Virus record (IMG/VR): IMGVR_UViG_3300017697_000003
Span: 1 to 36,472 of that record
DNA length: 36,472 nucleotides
Strand: one strand, 5' to 3'
Source: a virus
In this document: piece after piece, positions 1 to 8,913 of the stretch
Position numbering within the stretch: the stretch's first letter is position 1
Layout of the letters: each line of letters begins with the position of its first letter
Program-made: the position numbers and the translations under genes
The notes under the pieces: model-generated
Database searches by the model: none
What the model saw: only the letters and a program-made list of their open reading frames with translations
What the model was told of the DNA's origin: nothing

Positions 1-45
1 AAAGAGAACCTATGCCAGTCATCTCGCCGATGGCCGCACGTTCTC
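1..45. repeat. 45-bp terminal direct repeat (left copy)
   Basis: Bases 1-45 are identical to bases 36428-36472. A single minus-strand reading frame continues through the repeat without a frame change, so this is most simply the overlap of a circular or circularly permuted molecule written linearly. A short assembly-overlap length is a likely reason for exactly 45 bases; a true packaged terminal repeat would normally be longer and lie between genes. Confidence 0.93.
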
Positions 46-1990
46 CTTCTTGGAGAGTACCTAGACCCGCCATGCTCGCCATGCGGCCCATAAGACGAAG
101 GTAGTTTGACGCCAAGGTTCCTGCCTCACCCCCTCTAAACACGTTGAAGTTTGTTTCTTGGTTGCGCGCAATAATTTCCCTTGTTCGTGCCGCCAATCGG
201 TAAAGGCTATGGGAGTTACGTAAGTTACCCCCGAACTCCAGGCGCTCTTGCGGGGTAAACTGCTGCCTTCCTGCCGGAGTCAAGAACAAGCCCCCGCCGA
301 GTGACGCATTTGAAGTTTGTCTACGTGCCCGCTCAACGTCAGCGGTGGCCCTTTGATGTATTGTCTGCTGCAAACGACGCCCCATAAGACGTTCGCCTCT
401 AGTCAAATCCGTGGGGGTACTTATAAGTCGCTGAGAACCATTGCGAGATATGGCAACTAGCTGCCCTCCTTGGGAAGACGGCTCAAAGTAAGTGATGCGA
501 GTACCGCGACCGCTGTCTATACTTTCGCTACCTACCAGATAGCCCGCACCAATCCGGGCTCCCGCCTCGTTTGTGATTACACGAATGTCGCCGCGTAGGC
601 GGTCATGATTAGTTCGTTCGGGGTCATTGTACGCTTGTCGGTTTGCTCTCCGCGTGCGAGCTGACACCGGGGCGGGTTCACCCCCAGACTCACCTGGAGT
701 CGAGGCGGGTGTTTCCTGTGAGGCGGGAATCGCTTCAGCTTCGTTACCCGATGAGTCCGTAACCGACACTACCTCTTCTGGGGCTTGGCGTGGTGTCCGA
801 GGCGTGCTGGCGGTGTCGGAAGACCTAATGTCAGTGGAAGAAATTTCCTGAGTTTGTGGTGGGAGAGAGGGCATCAAACCCTGCTCTTGCATCAGCGATA
901 CAGCAGCAGCATTCCCAATGGCAGAGTTACCCCTCATAGTCGCAAAGGCATCCTCGGCACCTCGGGTATCCCCTGCTCTCTGCCTACCTGTGTTTACTAC
1001 CTTGAGGGTGGTGGTGCGTTGGGATCTGGCTGCAGCTACGTTAGCGCGAGCGCGCTCTAAGCGTAGAGCGTGTACAATCCGGTTCGCATTTCTTGTCTCA
1101 GACATAGAGCGAGACTGCGAGCCTAAAGCCTCAATACGCCTCTCCATTTCGGCTAGGTACATTCCCCGTAGGGCTTCACGAGCTGCGCCTTCTTCTCGGA
1201 ATGTACGTAACATATCCCCATACAAGTTACGTGCAGTCTGCACGCCTTGCTGTTGGTTTGCCATGTCGCTAACTTGAGCTTGAATGTCTCGGTCAATAGC
1301 ACGGTCGATAATAACCATGGCAGTGTTCTGAAGGTTTGGGTTCAGCCCTTGGCCCAAAACACCCAACGCAACAGAGGCAGCCGCCCCTAAACCTGCTCCT
1401 CGATTAGCCGTGTAGAAACGAGCGGGGTCAATCCGCTGGTTCATCACGGACTGGTTCATGGCTTCTAGGTCTGACAGCGCACTATCGTGGGCTTGTTCTG
1501 CAGCCGCCACACGTTGCCTCTCTTGCTCTGCGAACATGTGCTGACGTTGCGCCTGTTGCTGCTGTATCGCTGCGGCTCGACGCTCAAACTCAGCGCCCAT
1601 CATCCCCGAGTCACGGTCAAACCCTGCGACGGCGTCTTCCGCCGCACGCTCTTCTGCTGTATACCGCGGGTCTATCGTGTCGAGTCTGATTTCGTCCGTT
1701 ATGCTGTAGGTGGGAGGAGGACGCCTGCCCCTACCTCGACGGCGGTTAGTCTCTTCCTGTTCAGCGGGTCCGGCACTAGAGATTTGTGTAGTAAAGTCCG
1801 AGCTAAGCCCATGACCAGCACCTGATTCGCCTAATGAGTAATCCACCTGGCTTCCCGCCCGGTCTGTTCTGCCTTCCCGAGGGTTTTGGTCCAGCAAAGG
1901 AATCGCATCGAGGGGGCCGCGAGTTTGATCCGGCGTAGACGAAATGGCTCCAGCTCTAGGATTCTGCCTATTGTCAGGTGTGTCAGGCAT
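1..1990 (-). CDS. Internal virion (ejection-type) protein, N-terminal 663 codons of a 761-aa gene split by the window ends
   Basis: Reading down from the ATG at 1990 the frame is open to base 1 and continues, in the same frame, at 36427 to a stop at 36132. The whole protein is 761 residues. It starts MPDTPDNRQN; the first ~110 residues are Pro/Arg/Glu-rich and look disordered. Next come Gln/Ala/Arg-rich helical stretches likely to form coiled coils, including MNQRIDPARF and AMVIIDRAIDRDIQAQVSDM, then a Thr/Ser/Pro-rich linker and a second helical part. The start overlaps the stop of the upstream gene as TAATG, implying translational coupling. Position after the nozzle and between two other large helical proteins suggests a particle core or DNA-ejection protein of a podovirus. 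This role is inferred from context; I recognise no enzymatic motif. Confidence 0.85.
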   Translation of the reverse strand, partial: MPDTPDNRQNPRAGAISSTPDQTRGPLDAIPLLDQNPREGRTDRAGSQVDYSLGESGAGHGLSSDFTTQISSAGPAEQEETNRRRGRGRRPPPTYSITDEIRLDTIDPRYTAEERAAEDAVAGFDRDSGMMGAEFERRAAAIQQQQAQRQHMFAEQERQRVAAAEQAHDSALSDLEAMNQSVMNQRIDPARFYTANRGAGLGAAASVALGVLGQGLNPNLQNTAMVIIDRAIDRDIQAQVSDMANQQQGVQTARNLYGDMLRTFREEGAAREALRGMYLAEMERRIEALGSQSRSMSETRNANRIVHALRLERARANVAAARSQRTTTLKVVNTGRQRAGDTRGAEDAFATMRGNSAIGNAAAVSLMQEQGLMPSLPPQTQEISSTDIRSSDTASTPRTPRQAPEEVVSVTDSSGNEAEAIPASQETPASTPGESGGEPAPVSARTRRANRQAYNDPERTNHDRLRGDIRVITNEAGARIGAGYLVGSESIDSGRGTRITYFEPSSQGGQLVAISRNGSQRLISTPTDLTRGERLMGRRLQQTIHQRATADVERARRQTSNASLGGGLFLTPAGRQQFTPQERLEFGGNLRNSHSLYRLAARTREIIARNQETNFNVFRGGEAGTLASNYLRLMGRMASMAGLGTLQEGERAAIGEMTGIGSL

Positions 1991-3612
1991 TACATACCTT
2001 CCATTTGTCGGGATCTAAGAGCAAGCGCACGAGTAAGAATTCTTTGGGCGTGCTCACGAGCTGTGTGAGCGGAAGAAGTTCTACCTAAGATGTTCACTAA
2101 CTGGGTCATGGCACCCTGGCTTTCGACCCCACCCCTGGCAAGAATGTCTAGGTTGTTTCTATCCCCTGTGGGGGTGAAGAAACTAACAAGCTCAGGAGAC
2201 TCATAAAGCATACTACGCTCTACAACGGGGGCGTCACCTGTCCCAATCGACATTGTGTTGAACACCGCGTCGGCGGCACGGTGGGCAGCGTTCCTGGGCC
2301 TACGAGCGTTTTGTGTAGGTAGTGTGTTACTTGTATCTACGCCAAACGGGTTAGCTCGATACGCCAAGCCAGGGTCATCAACTCCGAGAGCCTGACGGCT
2401 GTCAAACGCCATGTCGGGCCGACCACCTAGCTCAGCCTCCTCGATGCCGAAGACCATGTTGGGCGGTGCGCTTTGGTCGGCCTGGTCCATAGTGAAAGCC
2501 TCATCGACTCCCTCGGCTTCGGCTAAGTCGAAAGTCATGTCGTCCGCTTCAGCTTCAGCTAAGTCGAAAGTCATGTCGTCCGCTTCAGCTTCGGCCAAGT
2601 TGAAGGTCATGTCGTTGCCTCCCTCAGCTTCGGCTAGGCTGAACGCTTCCATGTCCCTGCCCTCAGCCTCGTTGATGTCGAAGACCATGTCGTCTGTGCC
2701 TACCCGAGAAAGATCCGACACACGGTTATAAGATGCCGCATCCCGCGTGTTACGAGCCGCCCGGCGCTGAGCTTCACGTGCGTTTCTAGCATCGTATGCT
2801 TGGTTAGACTGCACCATACCCACGGGGTCAACCGCTCCGAGTTCCCCAGGAGAGAACGCATCCAACGGGGCGGTGGGCGTGGCCCCTGGCGTCATACCAA
2901 GACCCTCAATGGACATATTTGCAGGCTGCTCTACAGGAGCATACTGTCCCTCTAGCGCAGACATCTGCTCTGGCGTGAGCTGACCACCCAAGAACTGGCT
3001 AAGCAGGTTCTCGTTAGCTGCCTCCTGGTCCATGGTTGCTCCCAAAGCAGCCAGACCATCAAGCGGTGGCACAGCACCCGCAGCCGCCTCGCCAGCCCCC
3101 GTAGCAGCTTGCGCCGCCTCGCCAGCCGCCGTAGCTGCTTGAGCAGGTTGCTGTGCCCCACTCGAAAATTTCATGGCTTCTTCAAGTTTACGAAGCCTTT
3201 CTGCTTCGTCAGTGTCGTCGCCGTCGTCTTGAGATTCCTGCATCGCCGTCAGAAGCTGGCTACCAAAGGCACCTATCGCACCGAGTTCCGCACCCGCCAA
3301 ACGATCGGCTCTTTCTCTGTCTTGCAGAGCGAGAGCAGACTCTTGGTCCATAGCCGCTTGCGTTGCCGCTTGGTTAGACTCGTTTACACTGTCGAGTGCA
3401 GCACGTTGGGCCAACGCAGGGCTTACCCCCACACCTGACCCAGCAATAGCTTGAGCATTCCTAAGATTTCTGCCTTGAGCTTGCGCTAGCAAGTTCCTAA
3501 TTCTTTCTTGGCCCCTTCGATCGTTACGGCGGTCCCGCATTGTCGAAATACCCCGAGCTAGCTGCCCAGCGCCTATACCCAATCGTGCGATTGTGAATGG
3601 ATCTATAGCCAT
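1990..3612 (-). CDS. Internal virion protein with acidic 12-residue repeats
   Basis: 540 residues. The N-terminal ~130 residues are Ala/Gln/Arg-rich and helical, beginning MAIDPFTIARLGIGAGQLAR, with NLRNAQAIAGSGVGVSPALA further on, a style common in podoviral gp14-like core or ejection proteins. A Gly/Ala linker follows. Residues ~305-405 contain about eight degenerate copies of a 12-residue acidic unit, best seen as DDMTFDLAEAEA. At DNA level two 36-bp units (2522-2557 and 2558-2593) are identical. The start overlaps the nozzle stop as TAATG and its own stop overlaps the next start in the same way. I infer a virion core protein from position and composition; the repeats could be a binding or packaging tag. 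No catalytic motif is seen. Confidence 0.85.
   Translation of the reverse strand: MAIDPFTIARLGIGAGQLARGISTMRDRRNDRRGQERIRNLLAQAQGRNLRNAQAIAGSGVGVSPALAQRAALDSVNESNQAATQAAMDQESALALQDRERADRLAGAELGAIGAFGSQLLTAMQESQDDGDDTDEAERLRKLEEAMKFSSGAQQPAQAATAAGEAAQAATGAGEAAAGAVPPLDGLAALGATMDQEAANENLLSQFLGGQLTPEQMSALEGQYAPVEQPANMSIEGLGMTPGATPTAPLDAFSPGELGAVDPVGMVQSNQAYDARNAREAQRRAARNTRDAASYNRVSDLSRVGTDDMVFDINEAEGRDMEAFSLAEAEGGNDMTFNLAEAEADDMTFDLAEAEADDMTFDLAEAEGVDEAFTMDQADQSAPPNMVFGIEEAELGGRPDMAFDSRQALGVDDPGLAYRANPFGVDTSNTLPTQNARRPRNAAHRAADAVFNTMSIGTGDAPVVERSMLYESPELVSFFTPTGDRNNLDILARGGVESQGAMTQLVNILGRTSSAHTAREHAQRILTRALALRSRQMEGM
2413..2710 (-). repeat. 36-bp coding tandem repeat array
   Basis: The minus strand encodes about eight degenerate copies of (D/N)-M-x-F-x-(L/I)-x-E-A-E-x-x. 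Two units, 2522-2557 and 2558-2593, match base for base, showing recent duplication. Outer copies have drifted (EAFTMDQADQ, MVFGIEEAEL, DMAFDSRQAL) and vary slightly in length. The array lies in the middle of the 540-aa virion protein. Confidence 0.85.
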
Positions 3613-6600
3613 TATTTCTTACTCCCCTCGGACATCTTGAACATACCGCTCTTAGTACCGACTTGGATACTGACACTACTAATAATGCCCCCGTCGGCGG
3701 GCGGTGCCCCGACGTCTTCATCAGAATAAACGAACCTAATGCTTTCACATTTTTGTCGCGGTATATGTAGGCCAAGTTGCATAGGATCTGTAGATAATGC
3801 CACTATTTCAGCGTTTGTCCACGACTTGGTAGTCGAAACGCCCTCATTATAGTTGTATTGGGCCGAAAGAGACACCTTCCCCCCAAGATGCTGGCCCAAA
3901 AAGAACGCCCGTTTGACTCGTTTGAACCCTTGCAACCCAGCTAACCTTATCCACGCAGTTATAAACTTGGATACAATCGGCTGTTGTGCGCCGCCGTTAC
4001 CATCAAAGTAAGAACTACGTGCTTCTTGACTAATATAGTTGTCAATCCCTAACACAGTGTACTTTGAATTCACAATAGCGGCGGAGGTTGTGTTAGTCAC
4101 CACGTTAGAATCTGAACTGAACATGGTCCAAGACTGATGGTAGTAATCGTAACAGAGTAGCTTTAGATTTGTTTGACCTAGTTGGTTTAGAGAGAATCGA
4201 ACTTGATTCTTATCCTCTACTAGAACAGCAGACGTAATGTCACTGTGTGAAGTAATCTGGTCCTCGACGTTTGAACCTATGTACGACACCTGTAGGTCAC
4301 GTGTCAGTACATAAATACCCTTTGACGATTGGAACATAACACCAAACGGCCCCGTAACGATAGACGACTTGTTTACGCACCCCACGTCAGAAGCTATTTT
4401 ACGTGGTCCGGTAAACGACCCGCCCCTACCCAAGTTATTCGGGCCATCCCCAAGAAGTATAAAGATGTCGTCTCTGGAAAACATAACTACTTTTTCGTCC
4501 ATAGAAGAAATAGCTGTTAGCCTGTCGGCACCTCTCGGCATAGCAATGGTGTAAGCCGCTGACCACTCAGGAGCTTTCCCGGTAGACAAAAGTTTTGAGT
4601 ACCACACAGACGACCTGTTATCGCCGGGGATACCCCACATACGCTTGTTACCCACAGCAATGTCTATAAACGCGGGGGGTGGGTCGTTCTCTATGACACC
4701 GCCCGTTGTGTAGAGTAGCGTGTCAAGCATTTGACCACTCTGAAACGTGGGTATGTCTACTTGAGCAGCACCATCATACTCGCTACGTATTGAAGCAGAA
4801 GCAAGGAAAATAGGATCTCTAAGAACTCGTTCCCCAAAAAACCTAAAGCCTGACCTAACTCTACCGCCCTGCCGAACCTCGTCTGTCCAAGGCGTAGTTG
4901 AAGTTGTATCATCCGTGGCAACAGTACCCGTTGACCCACGTTGCTGCAAGTTTTGCACTAAGGTGGGCCTAAACCTATCAATAAGTGTAAAGTTGGTAGC
5001 CTGCTTCTCAGGAACTGCCGAGATTACTTTTACGTACACCTCTACAAATAGCTTACCCTGCCTTACAGCGGACCACGCCGGGGCTAACGTGTCTTCATAT
5101 GTAGAGAAAGCAGATGGGGGAGGCATCAAATACCTAAGAGCAACCGGACCCTGGTCCGCCCCTGGTACTAACGTAGCTGCATTCCCGTACACGGTTGTTT
5201 CCGGGGACGGCGCGCTTCGATGAACCCTCCCGTCGTAATCTTCAAGAGCGTATACAGTTACAAAGGTGTACTTCGTGTCGTACACGGTAGTGAAGTTAGA
5301 ATAATCTGTGGCGTGTGTTTTTAGAGGTTTGTGCGTGTCCGTGCTTCTGTACAACTGTATGTAAGGTTTTCCGGGGGAGGTGTGAGGGTCTGACTCACCA
5401 TTGTGCACACCATCAAAAAACCCTAAGTACCCCCCGGAAAACAAAGTCTGTGGTCCATCCTGAACCGCCGTTAGCTTAGGTGCGTCTAGTGATAACTCAA
5501 CCAACTCACCACCAAAAGCTCCCGCCGCGTTAGATGTAAACACACACCCACCAACTGAAGGACCCACACCAGAATGCTGCGGACCCAGAAGACTAACCTT
5601 CAACCTGTTGAAATCTGTAAGTCTACTAATGCCCGCGACCAAACGGCTTTTATAAGAAAAGATGTGCTGGTTTGCAACCTCAGTGGTTTTTACATTGCTT
5701 AGGCCAGCAGACAGCCACCTGGAGGCGGTGTTTACAAAAGACACACCTGTCCCCGCTACGACAGACCCATCAGCGTTTGTATCCCCCGCTACACCAGTTT
5801 CGTAAGGAAAGACATCCTCAGCTTCAACTACTTTGTCTACACCAAATCTAGCGACGGGCCGTAAAACCTGCTCTTCGGATTGAGGGCAGGCGATAACACC
5901 CATAGGGTGTTTACAAGGCTGACCTTCGGACGAGTTGCCGGATGAAGGGTCTACATTAGTAGTGCCTGTAACAAACTTATACTCAAACTTAGAGTTTTCG
6001 TTTTGCACCGCTTGCTGCAGCGGCGCAGTCGTCAGCGGCTCCCCGTTCGTAACAGACAGCCCTACCATTGGGTAAGAGTTAGCCAATCCCCTGAACGCCT
6101 TAGTCATTAGGTAGCATGACGGTTGGTTATACTCAGATGACGCTACGGGATTAGAAGTAAACGCATCGGAAATTTCGACCCATTTAGTGTTTAGTATACT
6201 TTTAGTCCCCGCCGCAGCCCTCATAAGCGAAGTGCGTAGCGTTTGACTAGCCGAAACAGACTGCAGGTTAGTGGGTATTCTCGCGTACCCCAACGGGTTC
6301 CAAAACTGCGTCCCAAAAACAAACACGCTGCTAGGGGAACCTGGACCTATAGTAAGCCGTGTGCAGGCTCCGGTGATCCCAATGTCATTAGCCCCCGTCG
6401 GAGCTGTGTGAGCAAACACTTTTACGGGATAGAAGGGGCTACTGGCGGTGTACGTCATGTCATAACGGTGAACATAGCATTCACCGTCGCCCGGCAAAGC
6501 TCCTGCAATACCGTAATCCGTAGACGTAGCTGTAAATACAAAGTTGTTCGTAGCGTCGTGATAAATAGCACCGCTGTGCTCAGGCTTGGCAGTGGTCCCG

Positions 6601-7556
6601 AGTAACAGGTATTGGCTAATGGCCAGAGTCTTATCAATTCTAATAAGGTAATCACCAGTACCAGCACCTGTGTAGGACTGGGCCAGTATATGCGCGTACG
6701 TTGAATCCTGACCAGCGTCCATATCAAACGCTACAAACCGCTCCACCGGCGTCTGCCCGTCGGTAAAGGAAATTCTATTGTACGTGACGGAGTTATCACT
6801 TGCTGATATGGAAGCAGCGGATAAGTATTGCCAAGCCGTTTCTGAGTACACTTCGGGGGCGGCTACGACTACCCAATGGGGGTCCACCGAGTCCACCAAC
6901 GCAATGTGAGTGTATCTAGGCTGGTTAGTAAACACAGTAACTCCGGTACCTGCAACAGTACCAAACAGTCTAGTAGGGTGCACGACTACCGTACCCGTGT
7001 CTTTTTCCTTTACCATGTAATAACAGCGGTTGTCTGTTTCTACATGTACGTTGTACGCCTCGTCTTGCGTCGGGGGGTTTATTTGTGCACACCACACGGT
7101 GATAACTTTGTTACCACTTACATGGGTCTGTACGTGAAGAATGGCTTCTTCGGATCTAACTACGGGGTCTTCCGTCAACGCACTTGCGTAAATGCCCGTT
7201 GAGTTAGAAGGCACAAAACTAGAGGACGCGAAGGAGCTGCCGCCTGCAACTACAGCCAAGGACGTATCCGAAACTGGGAAGTTGGGCTGCCCCACTACGC
7301 CGAGCTGAGCACCGGGGTGCTCAAACAAAGTGCCTGTGCCGTTATAGGGTTGTGCGTTTACAGAGGAGGGGATAACAGATTGAATCCCGTCCCTTTTCTG
7401 TACCGACCCAGTCTTGTCTACTTCGATGTTCTTTGCTTCAGCTAGAAACGGCGGCTGAAACAACTGCTTATGTGTCTTGTCATCCTTACCGCTACCCATA
7501 GGTATATCTACTACCTGAGTCAACAACGTCTCGCCTGATTTTTTACTATACGGCAT
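3612..7556 (-). CDS. Tail nozzle / tail hub-like protein
   Basis: 1314 residues from the ATG at 7556 (MPYSKKSGET). A GTG 12 bases upstream is possible, but the ATG overlaps the previous stop as TAATG. The N-terminus has the signature seen in podoviral nozzle and stabilisation proteins (T7 gp12, P22 gp10 types): AEAKNIEVDKTGSVQKRDGI, followed by a long beta-rich body. The C-terminal third contains GNKRMWGIPGDNRSSVWYSK, AISSMDEKVVMFSRDDIFIL and GVMFQSSKGIYVLTRDLQVS, typical of the propeller-like domain of these proteins. It is longer than T7 gp12 (about 800 aa) and P22 gp10 (about 470 aa), so it probably carries extra domains. Its place after the adaptor agrees with a tail-tube distal component. 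The assignment is by motif memory and gene order, not by a search. Confidence 0.75.
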   Translation of the reverse strand: MPYSKKSGETLLTQVVDIPMGSGKDDKTHKQLFQPPFLAEAKNIEVDKTGSVQKRDGIQSVIPSSVNAQPYNGTGTLFEHPGAQLGVVGQPNFPVSDTSLAVVAGGSSFASSSFVPSNSTGIYASALTEDPVVRSEEAILHVQTHVSGNKVITVWCAQINPPTQDEAYNVHVETDNRCYYMVKEKDTGTVVVHPTRLFGTVAGTGVTVFTNQPRYTHIALVDSVDPHWVVVAAPEVYSETAWQYLSAASISASDNSVTYNRISFTDGQTPVERFVAFDMDAGQDSTYAHILAQSYTGAGTGDYLIRIDKTLAISQYLLLGTTAKPEHSGAIYHDATNNFVFTATSTDYGIAGALPGDGECYVHRYDMTYTASSPFYPVKVFAHTAPTGANDIGITGACTRLTIGPGSPSSVFVFGTQFWNPLGYARIPTNLQSVSASQTLRTSLMRAAAGTKSILNTKWVEISDAFTSNPVASSEYNQPSCYLMTKAFRGLANSYPMVGLSVTNGEPLTTAPLQQAVQNENSKFEYKFVTGTTNVDPSSGNSSEGQPCKHPMGVIACPQSEEQVLRPVARFGVDKVVEAEDVFPYETGVAGDTNADGSVVAGTGVSFVNTASRWLSAGLSNVKTTEVANQHIFSYKSRLVAGISRLTDFNRLKVSLLGPQHSGVGPSVGGCVFTSNAAGAFGGELVELSLDAPKLTAVQDGPQTLFSGGYLGFFDGVHNGESDPHTSPGKPYIQLYRSTDTHKPLKTHATDYSNFTTVYDTKYTFVTVYALEDYDGRVHRSAPSPETTVYGNAATLVPGADQGPVALRYLMPPPSAFSTYEDTLAPAWSAVRQGKLFVEVYVKVISAVPEKQATNFTLIDRFRPTLVQNLQQRGSTGTVATDDTTSTTPWTDEVRQGGRVRSGFRFFGERVLRDPIFLASASIRSEYDGAAQVDIPTFQSGQMLDTLLYTTGGVIENDPPPAFIDIAVGNKRMWGIPGDNRSSVWYSKLLSTGKAPEWSAAYTIAMPRGADRLTAISSMDEKVVMFSRDDIFILLGDGPNNLGRGGSFTGPRKIASDVGCVNKSSIVTGPFGVMFQSSKGIYVLTRDLQVSYIGSNVEDQITSHSDITSAVLVEDKNQVRFSLNQLGQTNLKLLCYDYYHQSWTMFSSDSNVVTNTTSAAIVNSKYTVLGIDNYISQEARSSYFDGNGGAQQPIVSKFITAWIRLAGLQGFKRVKRAFFLGQHLGGKVSLSAQYNYNEGVSTTKSWTNAEIVALSTDPMQLGLHIPRQKCESIRFVYSDEDVGAPPADGGIISSVSIQVGTKSGMFKMSEGSKK

Positions 7557-7855
7557 TAGAACACCCACAAAGAGATTGTAGTGTCGGGGTCGAAAGAACC
7601 ACTGACTGTTACAGTCGTAGCACTCAAGCCGGTCACAAACACGGGGTTAGCAAGGTCGCTTTGTTTTACCACAAATGCTCCTAAAGCTTGGCGACCAAGG
7701 CGATGGTTTACGGACGTCCCCGGACTGACAGTAGTGGCCTCTACTAGCTCCCCTTCGGCAAGTTCAGACCTAGAAGGTAACGCAGCCTCAACATTGTCTT
7801 GCACAATGTTTAGAGCTGAAAGCCCAGTAGAAATGATTTTTACAAAATCAGACAT
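7556..7855 (-). CDS. Small virion-associated protein, unknown
   Basis: 99 residues from the ATG at 7855 (MSDFVKIIST). The reading frame is open slightly further upstream, but this ATG lies 8 bases inside the end of the adaptor gene, as expected for translational coupling. The N-terminal half looks helical (GLSALNIVQDNVEAALPSRS); the C-terminal half is Val/Thr-rich and beta-like. The stop overlaps the nozzle start. The position between adaptor and nozzle suggests a head-tail connector or tail assembly component, but I do not recognise the family. Confidence 0.75.
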   Translation of the reverse strand: MSDFVKIISTGLSALNIVQDNVEAALPSRSELAEGELVEATTVSPGTSVNHRLGRQALGAFVVKQSDLANPVFVTGLSATTVTVSGSFDPDTTISLWVF

Positions 7856-8585
7856 CGTAAGGGAAGTACACAAACCTTCCGGTTACGTCAGTAACGCGCT
7901 CAGGAAAACCATCATCGTGGGCAGAGGCCAAGCCGTTGATACGTTGGATTAGTCGCTCCTTACGTCGCTCGAGTGCTGTCGTAGAGCTTTCTTCCTTTTC
8001 CAAACACTTGATAGCGGAGTCAACCACAACGTATTCTTCCCAGCCGTTGAACCCGTCCCACACGTCGGTAGCGCCAGTAGCTAGTACCGGAGCGTGGGGA
8101 ATATAGATAAGTGTAACACTAAGACCAGCCGGGGGACTGGGCTTGAACGTAATCCTGTGGTTGTACGTACCAATGTTTGGTGCGGTTGACTTGACCGTAC
8201 CACTCAATCGGTAACGCAAGTTAGTGGTGTTACCGTAAGCGCTCGGTCTTGCGCTGTAATGAGTGCGGTCGTGCCGCTCGTCTAGCATGTACGGACGAAG
8301 GGGGGTAGGGGTGTCCGCACCGCTGTTGAGGTCAACACCTAACAACAAGTAAAAGTCGTGCGTGGTGTCAATTTCGTACGAGTCTTGGTCTGCTAAAGTG
8401 GTGATAGTAGCTTCACGGATAAACCACTCCTGCCCCTTCGCCACGATGAGCATATCGTACAGCTCCGAGATACTCTCGTTGATGTACCGCGTAAGCTCTG
8501 CATCCGTAACAAAGTCGGAGTTCACCATGTCCGACCGCTGTCGGACTTCGGCTATAAGTTCATTTAGTGTACGAGTGCGCGACAC
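7848..8585 (-). CDS. Head-tail adaptor-like protein
   Basis: 245 residues starting at a GTG (8585); an AGGGGG-type ribosome-binding site lies just upstream and no in-frame ATG is better placed. The N-terminus (SRTRTLNELIAEVRQRSDMV, then DAELTRYINESISELYDMLI) is the helical pattern found in many podoviral and siphoviral adaptor or gatekeeper proteins that sit under the portal. The remaining sequence is beta-rich, and the C-terminus has a helical segment, AIKCLEKEESSTTALERRKE. Gene order capsid, small basic protein, adaptor, nozzle supports this. It may correspond functionally to T7 gp11 (tail tube A). Confidence 0.7.
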   Translation of the reverse strand: MSRTRTLNELIAEVRQRSDMVNSDFVTDAELTRYINESISELYDMLIVAKGQEWFIREATITTLADQDSYEIDTTHDFYLLLGVDLNSGADTPTPLRPYMLDERHDRTHYSARPSAYGNTTNLRYRLSGTVKSTAPNIGTYNHRITFKPSPPAGLSVTLIYIPHAPVLATGATDVWDGFNGWEEYVVVDSAIKCLEKEESSTTALERRKERLIQRINGLASAHDDGFPERVTDVTGRFVYFPYDV

Positions 8586-8594
8586 ACTAGCCCC

Positions 8595-8867
8595 CTACCA
8601 TTTTGTTTTGTTAGCCCAGTAAGCTGCGCTCATCTTACCACGAGAAATATTCTTGGCGTGCCGAGCTTTGAAGCTTTTGCGGCGTGCCTTTTGCCGTGCG
8701 CTAGAAGGAGAACTTCCCGCACCGCTGACTCCTTGCTGCCCGAACCTTATAAGACGAACTCGATCGCCTTCCTTCGCTAATACCGCGTGAGACTTTTTAG
8801 GGTGACCCCTAGTCTTCTTAGGCTTGTTATAGCCCGAGAAGCGTTCTCCACGATAAGTGATAGCCAT
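8595..8867 (-). CDS. Small basic conserved phage protein
   Basis: 90 residues and strongly basic: MAITYRGERFSGYNKPKK at the start, QKARRKSFKARHAKNISRGK near the end, closing with SAAYWANKTKW. I recall very similar proteins next to capsid genes in many marine phage genomes, with no known function; this is from memory only. The charge and position between capsid and adaptor suggest binding to DNA or to an acidic virion surface. It is separated from the capsid gene by a GC-rich hairpin and uses an ATG start with a weak GGGGA-type ribosome-binding site. Confidence 0.85.
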   Translation of the reverse strand: MAITYRGERFSGYNKPKKTRGHPKKSHAVLAKEGDRVRLIRFGQQGVSGAGSSPSSARQKARRKSFKARHAKNISRGKMSAAYWANKTKW

Positions 8868-8886
8868 CGAGTTCCCCTTATAAGAC

Positions 8887-8907
8887 GGCGGGGGACAAGC
8901 CCCCGCC
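8887..8907 (-). terminator. GC-rich hairpin downstream of the capsid gene
   Basis: A perfect 8-bp stem (GGCGGGGG / CCCCCGCC) with a 5-base loop lies 7 bases past the capsid stop. No clear U-tract follows on the minus strand, so it probably attenuates readthrough or protects the capsid mRNA 3' end rather than ending transcription fully, allowing high capsid expression relative to downstream genes. Confidence 0.7.
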
Positions 8908-8913
8908 TATAGG

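Noticed and set aside
1-45. Packaged short direct terminal repeat
   Set aside because: The repeat lies inside a coding frame that continues across it, which fits an assembly overlap of a circular molecule better than a defined packaging end.
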